From assembly GCA_004794785.1 (NCBI GenBank), contig SJOL01006491.1, positions 649,041 through 713,040 of the forward strand: 64,000 nt of DNA. The letters run 5' to 3'. Source of the stretch: Opisthorchis felineus (taxonomy: Eukaryota > Platyhelminthes > Trematoda > Opisthorchiida > Opisthorchiidae). Under the pieces are notes generated by a model. It saw nothing but the letters and a program-made list of their open reading frames with translations. It ran no database searches and was not told where the DNA came from. The position numbers were made by a program, and so were the translations under genes. Below are positions 56,191 to 64,000 of the stretch, piece after piece (within the stretch, counting starts at the first letter, position 1; every line of letters begins with the position of its first letter).

Positions 56191-56714
56191 CATCTCACCC
56201 TACCAATACACCGATATTTCATAACCAGTTACCTTTTGGCTTGGTGATAATCTATGGTTCACTAGAGTTGAGAATTCCAAAACAGAGAAAAAGAACTAAC
56301 TCTAAACGTCTTTTTTATTCGTCAGGTGACTCGTGAATGATTGCTTACAAGCTCGGTGTTTGTTTAGTTACTTTCTCTAGGCTTCTCTTTAGCGTCCTCT
56401 AGAAAATCCCCAGGAAATAATAAGGTCTTATTGGCGAAGGTCGTTTTTTCTGAGCTAAATGGATGATCAAAACCGTGTCGCACAGTGCGTCCAAAGGCAC
56501 AATGGACGTTCCGTTATATTCCAGCCAGTTAAGCAGCCTTTGTGACTTCGTGACGTAATATACCAAGTGGCATACTACTTGGATAACTAGCGTGACACAC
56601 CTGCAGTGTCATACTACTAACTGCAGAACACTATAAAATAGCAGCTTCAACCTTAAATAAATTAGGCCTACCGCTAACACTAACTAGCTTTGCCGGCTTT
56701 CGTGACTTGTCAAG

Positions 56715-56972
56715 GATAGAAATATCAGATGTTGAGCAATCTTACATGCACGTCATCCAGAACTATCATGGTTTTCATCTGTCATCGTTTTATACTTTAG
56801 CCTCAGCTGATCTAATTCGGAATGCATCTTTCCCAACTAATCAGACAGGAATATTTCATTTTGAGGAAGAATTTGTGCAGCTAAAAGATGTGCACTACGC
56901 ACTCACGCACTTTTACAGACTAACTGAATTGCGAACTGGCAAATCTAAATTCCATTATCTTTCGTGTCATGA
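56715..56972 (+). CDS. Candidate internal exon, function unknown
   Basis: Acceptor-like CTTGTCAAG before 56715 (phase 2), donor CATGA|GTAAAA after 56972 (phase 2). The frame reads VEQSYMHVIQNYHGFHLSSF then GIFHFEEEFVQLKDVHYALT, with glycosylation sites NAS and NQT. The composition is protein-like and suggests an extracellular or lumenal segment. No family is recognised and no partner exon was joined. Confidence 0.35.
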
Positions 56973-57209
56973 GTAAAACCTGAGGTGAAACTGCCCTCAA
57001 AACCCTGTGTCCGATCAATTCGCTGATGGTGGTAGTTTCGAACGTTCCAGATGGCTCCTTAAAATAGATATTCCGAATCCGACTACTTGTGATTTATTAA
57101 TAAGAGTCCAACGCGTCAGTTATGAAGGCTATTTTAGCGCGCCATAATCTAGTCACGATAATAACTCCCTAAAATTTGAAGTAACTACGTACTCTGTGGG
57201 CTTTCGTGG

Positions 57210-57390
57210 GATCGTTCAGCTGTGACACCTTTTGGTATCTAGCTGCCAAGCCACCCGAAGGAAGCATGAGGTCTGGGTGCCCAAGCCTAGACGGTTGAAG
57301 TCGAAATGCAGAGATCGGGTTTGAACCAAGGACCTCCCGGTCAGTAAACTCGCGCCGTATCCCCTGAGCCTTCTTGTCCCTCTTCGTGGG
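57210..57390 (-). mobile_element. tRNA-like SINE family 3
   Basis: On the minus strand there is GAGGTCCTTGGTTCAAACCC, containing a perfect B box GGTTCAAACCC, preceded by CTCAGGGGATACGGCGCGAG as A-box region. Related fragments lie at 13780-13920 and 43620-43740. No hammerhead core is seen in it. Confidence 0.5.
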
Positions 57391-57499
57391 ATGCGCACCG
57401 TAGATTATTCTTAATAATGCTTTTCATCACAGATCGTTTTCCTCACAGAAAATCCACAAATCTCTTCTCTCTACCAGTAAAGTGCAAGTGGGCCGGAAG

Positions 57500-57823
57500 G
57501 AAAAACAGTTCACATGACGAGTCAACCTTCCATTTGAGGATTCGCACTCAAGGAGCCAGCCAACACGTGACCACGAGGTGTGGACTCCGTTATTGAAGGA
57601 GGAGTGACGCTACATTCTGCCTAAGTGTGAGTTGACCACACAGCTGATGAATCGCTCATGGCCGAACGATATGTGCCCACTGCCAGAGGGGACATCGTAG
57701 GTTCGAAACTGCCTGGATTCACCTGAGATGCGCACGGCTAATGATCATCACTGAAGATGAAACAACTGTACAGAGCTTCTCAGCTTTTCAACATAGACTG
57801 AGGTCACTAATAAGACGAATTAT
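57500..57823 (+). mobile_element. SINE family 2 copy with hammerhead-like relic
   Basis: CACGTGACCACGAGGTGTGG, GAGTTGACCACACAGCTGAT, CGCTCATGGCCGAACGATAT, CGTAGGTTCGAAACTGCC (B box), then CTAATGA-TCATC-ACTGA-AGATGAAAC followed by the palindrome AACTGTACAG and CTTTTCAACATAGACTGAGG. The core has one change (CTAATGA). The fuller palindrome shows what the 34745 copy has lost. Confidence 0.6.
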
Positions 57824-58231
57824 CTATTGGAACTTCCCAACTCTGTTTACACTACCAGAAATTGATCGAAAATCCAGGCACAAGAGAAGCACACACTTAC
57901 TTCCTGCCTGTCTCTTGAACATATAGAATTCCAATTCAAATCTATAAAGTCGATTGCGTAAGTGGACACAAGACCCATTTCCGCAACAGGCGTCTTCTAC
58001 CTGAACATCACGCCGTGTTCGGGTTCGTCGCTGCAGAGTGTCCAGAGCAATTACCGACGAGGTAAAAACGTCCTGTCCTTCTATCTCACTCGCCTGTCTT
58101 GGCAGGTGAGATACATACAACACGGAACCAAACAATACACTAGAAATTATGAGTAGGGCTATGCTCAGGCTGAGTAATATGTAGACTATCCAGGGTGCTG
58201 GATGTTTGACAGTGTGGTCTGATACCTGCAT
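57824..58231 (-). CDS. Candidate exon with a transmembrane helix and dibasic site
   Basis: A minus-strand frame from ATG at 58231 (or acceptor AATGCAG just inside it) reads SDHTVKHPAPW, a helix IVYILLSLSIALLIISSVLF, then QRRTRTRRDVQ and EDACCGNGSC. This looks like a type II membrane protein with a furin-like basic cleavage site. A CAG|GTAGAA donor falls right after RRDVQ, and a TCG|GTAATT donor lies earlier, so the true coding part may be only the first 50-80 residues. The remaining frame overlaps a SINE edge and is probably intronic. Confidence 0.35.
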   Translation of the reverse strand: MQVSDHTVKHPAPWIVYILLSLSIALLIISSVLFGSVLYVSHLPRQASEIEGQDVFTSSVIALDTLQRRTRTRRDVQVEDACCGNGSCVHLRNRLYRFELEFYMFKRQAGSKCVLLLCLDFRSISGSVNRVGKFQ

Positions 58232-58249
58232 TCCACAGTTTGACTGAAC

Positions 58250-59029
58250 TGGGTATGATCAAATTACCGTGCCCCCCTATTTATGTGGTCGAATGCAGGT
58301 GAAAAAGTAAACTGATCCAACTTACGAAGAAGTAAAACTCATCCATTATACACTTTTTCATCTAAGCACATTGTTTGTCGATAACATTCGCTTCGAACAA
58401 ACAGGCTGACAACCTGTTGATGATCTGATGGAAAGCCGTCCTAGAAAACTGTCAACCGAACAAACGAATCAAATGACATGATTCAAGTGCTGTTGGAGTT
58501 GGGGATTGTAAAAACTGTAGGTGAAATTTCAAACAGAAACAGAAACTATAGCCAGCTTAGTTTAGCCAATGCAGTATCAAAAAGCCGTGAATGACTTGGA
58601 TGTCATCTGCCAAATTACACCGCCCATTTCAGTGCCGTGGTCGAGAAAATGGACAAAGTGAACGGAAACAGTTCACATGGTAATTAACGAGGGCATTTCG
58701 AATCGAATGGTGGTGTCTGAAAGAGTGGGTCAAACCAGTTCGTGTTTATGCACTGTAAACTCGTAGGACGAGGAGAGTTCGTTTTATCCATAAACATAAA
58801 AACCTGTGCAAATTACGCTTGCTGACTTTTGGGAAGACTGTCCCCAGGTAAGACGAGACCAAGTGACTTGGTGAAACCACCTTTGATCCCTACACAAATC
58901 GAAATTCACCTCAGAAGATGCGGATTACTCCGTCTTTTTATCTCAATTTTTCTAGTCAAATTCCAAGGAAGATTGTCAGAGTGCAATTTTTGAGACTGTT
59001 CTCTTCGATAATAAAGCAAAATGGAGATG
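58250..59029. other. Stretch without recognisable genes
   Basis: No exon or repeat is supported. Confidence 0.35.
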
Positions 59030-59340
59030 GTTGGTAGTGTGGAGAGATCTCGTGGGGAGATTTCGTCCTGAAGGTGAAGTCACTTGAAGCCGAAAAGCCA
59101 AGTATCACTGTACAGGTGCTTCATCATGAGCAGTGCACATCTAACTAAACTTCAGAAGGCGGTTTCGAATCCGCGACCTCCTGGTAGTGCACACCGTTCG
59201 GCCACGAGCAGCTGATTAGCAGAGTGATTGGATCGCACTTAGACAGGACATCGAAATGCATCATTGACAAGGTCCGTCACCGGTTGAAAATGGTCAGTTC
59301 AATGCTGTCCATGACTGGCTCGACTGAACCAGGAACGTTT
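59030..59340 (-). mobile_element. SINE family 2, minus-strand copy
   Basis: AAGGCGGTTTCGAATCCGCG is, in reverse, a good B box (GATTCGAAACC). TCGGCCACGAGCAGCTGATT and GAAGCCGAAAAGCCAAGTAT are the reversed head and 3' block. The ribozyme site (about 59110-59135) reads CTCATGATGAAGC on the minus strand and is degenerate. Confidence 0.6.
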
Positions 59341-60370
59341 GGTAATCGGCTTCGTGTCTTCAATCCTGAATTTTTGACTTGAAGACGAGCGTTGCGTGGC
59401 CCTCATTATATAACAACAAAACAAAACACTTCTCTAGTTTCCTTCTAAACGTTCACATACAATCACCAGATGGTGGATTTATGAAGAGCGCTGACACTTT
59501 GTACTGCCAGCAACTCGTACCTTAAGCATAAACAGCAGAAGTATATCTGTTTTTACTCTGCGGATATCATTCTTTAGTGAGGTCATCCTTAGTACTCTTA
59601 GTAATCATTTGAAGCACTTTTTGATGTTCCAGAAGAGAGCACTTTCGTTTAATCCTTTGAACCATTCTACCCATAGGACGACAACTATGGTCCCCCTGGT
59701 ACGAGAATATAGATAGCTAAAGACCTACTCATGTGGAGCTGGCTGAACGTTTTAGAAGCAATCCACAGGACAGATTTGCTCTCATGACGGTTGTGTTTCT
59801 AAGGATGCGGAGTTCCACAAGAGGACTAGATTACTTCTGGATGTACATCCGTTATTGACGGTGAGAAGTCATCTGACGTTTTTGAAAAAATAGGATGCGT
59901 TGAGAATTTGCATGCACTATAGAAGAGGAATAAGTTGAGTTCACCGAAGAAATCACATTGAGAATCTGGGACTTGTTAGATCAGTCACAGGAATATAAAT
60001 TATGGAGTGATGCTGACGTATTTGTTTACCACAAGTAAAAGCTGCATCCTGTGTGCGGAAATGCAGTTTCAACCATTACACTTTTAGCAAATACAGAACA
60101 TGCCCCAAAGCTATCTGATATATGACGACCAATGTTAGATTACGGTGGTTTCTCAGAAATTTTTTAGGTCTTTGCTGATCCTTTCTTCCATAAAAATATC
60201 ATTTTAGTCAGATTGTTCACATATTCACTACAAAATAAAGAATCGTATTTAAAGTATGGAGACTTAAGAGACGGATCGGTCAAGGTGTCGCTCATGAGCA
60301 CAATGTGATGAGTGTCACGTGTGCAGTGATGGATTTACACAAATGCAGCATGGTCTTCAATTATTTGCAG
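59341..60370. other. Stretch without recognisable genes
   Basis: No feature is supported before the candidate exon at 60371. Confidence 0.35.
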
Positions 60371-60492
60371 GCTTCCTTCGCACGCGCGGATCAGAACAAT
60401 TCAAGCAGATTTAAACTTCACGACCGGAATTTCACAGAATATCACCGAGGGATGGACTGCAGTAGATGCTGCATACTGAGCCGTCTCTCCTG
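60371..60492 (+). CDS. Candidate internal exon, function unknown
   Basis: Good borders: TTCAATTATTTGCAG acceptor and TCTCCTG|GTAACA donor, phase 0 in and 2 out. It reads ASFARADQNNSSRFKLHDRN then YHRGMDCSRCCILSRLS, with a glycosylation site NSS and a CxxCC cluster. No domain is recognised. The phase does not match the 56715 exon, so other exons would be needed between them. Confidence 0.35.
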
Positions 60493-61914
60493 GTAACAAG
60501 TAGGCTTTGAGACAGGTTTGAAACGGTGTTATTCAGGACATGTCAACATTTTTCAGCTTGTTGAACCACGACGCTGTTCACCTAATTTTACGGAAAAAAT
60601 ATGTATCTTGCTTCGCTTGAGTGCGCGCACAATTGCATATTACGTCTACTAGTAGAGTCCAAAATTTCGCCTTTATGTTAAAACGATTGAAAACGATTAG
60701 TTCAACAGAATAAAACCTATGCAAACAATCCGTATATTGCGCATGGATTCCACATGAGATTAAATTTATTAGCTCGATAAGCCTTGACGCTTGGCGATGG
60801 GATCATCGACTTTTTTCGTTTTCGCGAATATGTTTGTGGGTGAACCAGAGATTAATAAACTTGAAACATTTGCTGAAAAGTTCACCATCCAACGACGGTG
60901 CGTTGATTAAATTTCTATTTTACCAAACAACGAGAGCATTTCGTTTAAAGTTATGTTGACTATCTTCAGCTCACTTTCTTCGAACACTAGGTTCTGTTTT
61001 CAGCAATAATTTGGTTGCTTTCATATTGGATGCTCACATTATGACGGGGTAGATGGAGCGATATAGTAATCTAAGATGTTCCTCAAAAACCCTTCCAGAG
61101 TTATGTACCCGTAATACTGGAAATGAATCTGATCAAACGCTTCGCTGAGGAAGTAATGAAGATCTGTCCACGTGATTTTTATAAAGAGGAACTAGAGACT
61201 CCGTACATGAAGGCCGACCTGCTTCACACTTAGCAGAGCGAAAAGTGTGAAAGCAAAGCAGGGAGGTTATTCAGTACCCAAGAAACGAGTGCGCATTTCA
61301 TTTAAGGGAAGGGTATTTGTTGAATTGTGTGAAATCCACATTTATGGCTTCTAAACTTTGTTTGAGTTATATTCCGTCGCCAATATCTTGGTTGTACCTG
61401 ATTGACGACCAGCCAACAGCAGCTACCGGTTATTGCAGCATCAAGCATCTTATGCTGCTGATGCATCAGATTTTTTGGTCGCGAGAGACCACCTCTTTCT
61501 TTTTCCGCTAGTGGAAGGTATGGGTTTAACTGAAGCCCGGTTCACAAGCCTCGAAGACAAGCCGAGACTAAAAGGAACAGGGATCTGTCCTGTTTGCAAA
61601 GTCTCCAAGGACTGACCGGCTGGTTTAACAGAGGAGACAGCATTCTTCCAACGCAATTTGGTCGTCGTTTTATATGCGCCATGATAGTTGAACAACTGGG
61701 TACAAAGTCAGAAGGTTCGATCTGGACAAGAATGATGAGAGCAAGATTGGTGCGTTTCGGGAACTTTTAAAGAAGCAGAAAATTTAATTCAAGTGATCTA
61801 AAGTTCGGTTTGTCAGAACGAATAAATTTCTATCCACCCATCTTGAAGACATTGCGGATTCCGATTTGTCAGTTAGTTACTGAAACATACTGCAATATGG
61901 GTAGCTGGAGTGGG
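60493..61914. other. Stretch without recognisable genes
   Basis: The frame 61433-61615 (+) contains GICPVCKVSKD, a short CxxC, too little to name. GCTGGTTTAACAGAGG at about 61619 is shared with about 48268. Confidence 0.3.
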
Positions 61915-62115
61915 CTGATTGGTGGTTGAACTGACGGTCGTGGAACTGTTTACCGAGGTTGGCAATCGGCTTGCAATCGGAGTGACGTCACCAGTGAGCA
62001 GTTAGTTGGTTTGTCGCGTGCACTGATGACGTCACCTCGATTGGTGACGAAACGTTCGCAGGCTAATTGACAAGCCTTGCCGAACAGATTCATGGCCATC
62101 TGATCAAACATCGAT
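61915..62115 (+). mobile_element. HHR foldback element, family B (best ribozyme copy)
   Basis: The left arm (GTGGAACTGTTTACCGAGGT, TGGCAATCGGCTTGC) is the imperfect inverted repeat of the right arm (GCAGGCTAATTGACAAGCCT, TGCCGAACAGATTCATGGCC, ATCTGATCA). The centre holds two opposed GTGACGTCACC-like blocks and a full hammerhead core. Confidence 0.7.
62014..62060 (+). ncRNA. Hammerhead ribozyme motif, family B (complete core)
   Basis: GCGTGCA, CTGATGA (62023-62029), stem II CGTCACC-TCGATT-GGTGACG (seven perfect pairs), GAAA with A15.1, stem III of a single CG, then UU or UC and CGC, which pairs with the upstream GCG. Core and stem II are consensus. The minimal stem III would be unstable as a monomer, so it would be expected to act, if at all, as a dimer or co-transcriptionally. 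Confidence 0.75.
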
Positions 62116-64000
62116 AGCTACCAAAACGAACAATGCGCTCCTTCAAACTAAGTTACGGTTCAAACGATTCAACGACTTAAAATCCTTGGTCAGAAACTCG
62201 GATAAAGCAGTCGTAATTGGTTACTCTAAATTTACGGCAACTTCGTTTTGAAAGAGACTGTTTCGGCTGCAAGGATATCCCGAATCGTTGCCGTCTGTCC
62301 TTCTGGATTGACAAAAAGGGGTGTACACTTTTTTCTCCAATTCGCGATGTCTCAGGCCACACAGACCCAGTAGTTCAACGTCAGCCACAACTGTTGAGAC
62401 CCAGGTATTGAAGTAACATCCTGTGTAGCAGCGTCATTCGGAGTAGGACAGTGATGATAGGGGAGGTTTGAAAAGTTTGGATTTTTGTCTGTAGAAATTG
62501 CGTCCAAACTACCATACTTTGTGTCACTGGATCAAAGTGGAAAGACACGAAAAACATCATTCCTTGGTATCGTCGTTTCGAAATGATCAACTACTTCACG
62601 TCTGCAAAGACCAGTGGGTCAGATAGGTCGAGTTTCACGGGTATATTGTACTGCGGATCATAGCGTCGTAGTGTACAATTGGGGCTTCTTCTGAAGGCTG
62701 ATTTCTGAGCGTTTTCACAGAGCGGTGTGCAGTCGCGTGGTCTTTCGGACACCGTGGATGAAAAAGTCTATTGTTATGCTTGGTTTTTGGGAGGTCGATA
62801 GGGCAAGGGAAATCTCCTTGGTTTACAAGTTTTCTGTTGCCACGAAACAGGGTAGGCTGGATGCTATGATTAGAGTGAGACTGGTTGTCCGAGACGGTTC
62901 TAGAAGTTCCCAAATTTACCCTAAAAGTCTAAGAGAACTTTTAACTAAAGTCTTTGACGTGAAGTCACGATAAACTGACAGCAGTTTTGGAAGGGCAATT
63001 TTTCCCAGTTTCTGAGGTTTTACCACATTTTTACACGAAAGTTTGTTGTCAAACTTAGGAGGTGACTTAAATTAGCAACTTTCAACATTCGTTAACGTTA
63101 AGAAAGCATTAAGTAGTGTTGAGTGCAATATGCATGGTGTAGATACGAACGCCGCTTTCAAAGTCATGGACAGGGTGGACAGACGTAATGACTAGCCAAT
63201 GTTCAGCTGCCTAAAGCCGTTTATGTAGGCGTATGAGCCTGGAAGACGCCTTTATTCATAAAACGGCACAGAATGTACTGTACGAACTTTTTTAGCGTCA
63301 ACATACAGTAAGAGTTGTCCGTTTCTGTGGTATCTGTTTTTCTCCAAGTGAAATTTTTTGGCATAGCTGAGGGTGTTTTACCATGTGTCTTTCCCCACTG
63401 AAGATCAACAGATATGCATTTTACCACGATACAATGGCGCTGGACAACAGAAAATCCAGTTTCTATCATCTAAATTTAGTTTCAGTCTTATCAAACCAGA
63501 TTTTTGACAACTGAGAGTTTGTGGTCCTAACAGACAACCCTCGCTATCCATCTGGAAGCTAATGGGTTGCACCTCGGTCGTACTGTCAGTAAACCGGATT
63601 TCTTTCTGTTAACCGAATCTTATTAGGACGACTGAAATAAGTTCCACCCAAAGTGCTTTGCTCTTTCTAGAACTGGAAAATGTTAGTTCCGTTCTGAGTA
63701 AAACGCCTAATTCTGCTTTTTATTGTTGACTTGATGATATCCTGTTTGTCCAGGAGCTTTGCACTGCATGGCGCTTGACGCTTATCAGGCCGAAATCGGT
63801 TACACCGGACGCCCTAGGCAACTAGTGTGATGTGACAGACAGACTTTTTAAGAGGGGACCAGATTCACTGCCATAATGCAGCCGAAATTCCGCGTGAGTG
63901 AAAAACCAAACATCTCAATGAAACACAGCCACTAAGGACAGTCAAAACTTCTCACATGTGGTCGTTTCGTCTTTCGTGACTTGTGTGAATCACCGTAGTT
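62116..64000. other. Stretch without firm genes
   Basis: A frame at 62721-62973 (+) follows a good acceptor (GAGCGTTTTCACAG) but has no recognised domain, and a minus-strand frame (62635-62913) overlaps it. No repeat family was recognised to the window end. Confidence 0.3.

Noticed and set aside
62635..62973. Overlapping frames on both strands near the right end
   Set aside because: An acceptor precedes the plus frame, but joining it to the 60371 exon creates a stop, and neither translation is recognisable.

Overview
This 64 kb window looks like eukaryotic nuclear DNA from a parasitic flatworm. A tapeworm-like genome is my best guess, but the species cannot be fixed from sequence alone. Three things point there: short exons with GT..AG borders in large introns, dense decayed retroelements, and several repeat families carrying hammerhead ribozyme (HHR) motifs, a combination known from schistosomes and other flatworms. 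There is no bacterial operon structure, rRNA, CRISPR array or complete single-exon gene. Most open frames are chance.

Layout. 1-350 holds the 3' coding end of a CR1/Jockey-like LINE. 350-15880 is almost featureless apart from a 12-bp tandem repeat and a faint SINE remnant. 15887-16250 is a probable first coding exon of a type II membrane, glycosyltransferase-like protein. 16880-28060 is repeat-rich: HHR family A copies, a 984-bp pure GATA microsatellite (20027-21010), a tRNA-derived SINE, a Penelope-like GIY-YIG endonuclease remnant, an HHR foldback element, and a few isolated candidate exons. 30115-31530 is a 5'-truncated LINE with a recognisable YxDD box and a TAA-repeat tail.

32061-42053, perhaps to 49855, is the best host gene, on the + strand. 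It is a chain of phase-compatible exons for a secreted or membrane protein: signal peptide, cysteine-containing ectodomain, EGF-like modules (the clearest at 38818-38933), a glycosylated stalk and a transmembrane helix. The ATG abuts an AG acceptor, as expected for a 5'-UTR intron or spliced-leader trans-splicing. Its introns hold SINEs, some with HHR motifs in sense orientation. 44500-64000 holds more HHR SINEs, foldback elements, LINE remnants and a few isolated candidate exons.

The most interesting signal is that at least three unrelated-looking repeat families carry type I hammerhead motifs with minimal, self-complementary stem III sequences (CUCGAG, CCGG, CG). Copies range from apparently intact (44592-44636) to clearly dead. 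A fourth tRNA-like family has a weaker HHR-like motif. All splice calls and repeat families here were read by eye and need alignment or RNA evidence.
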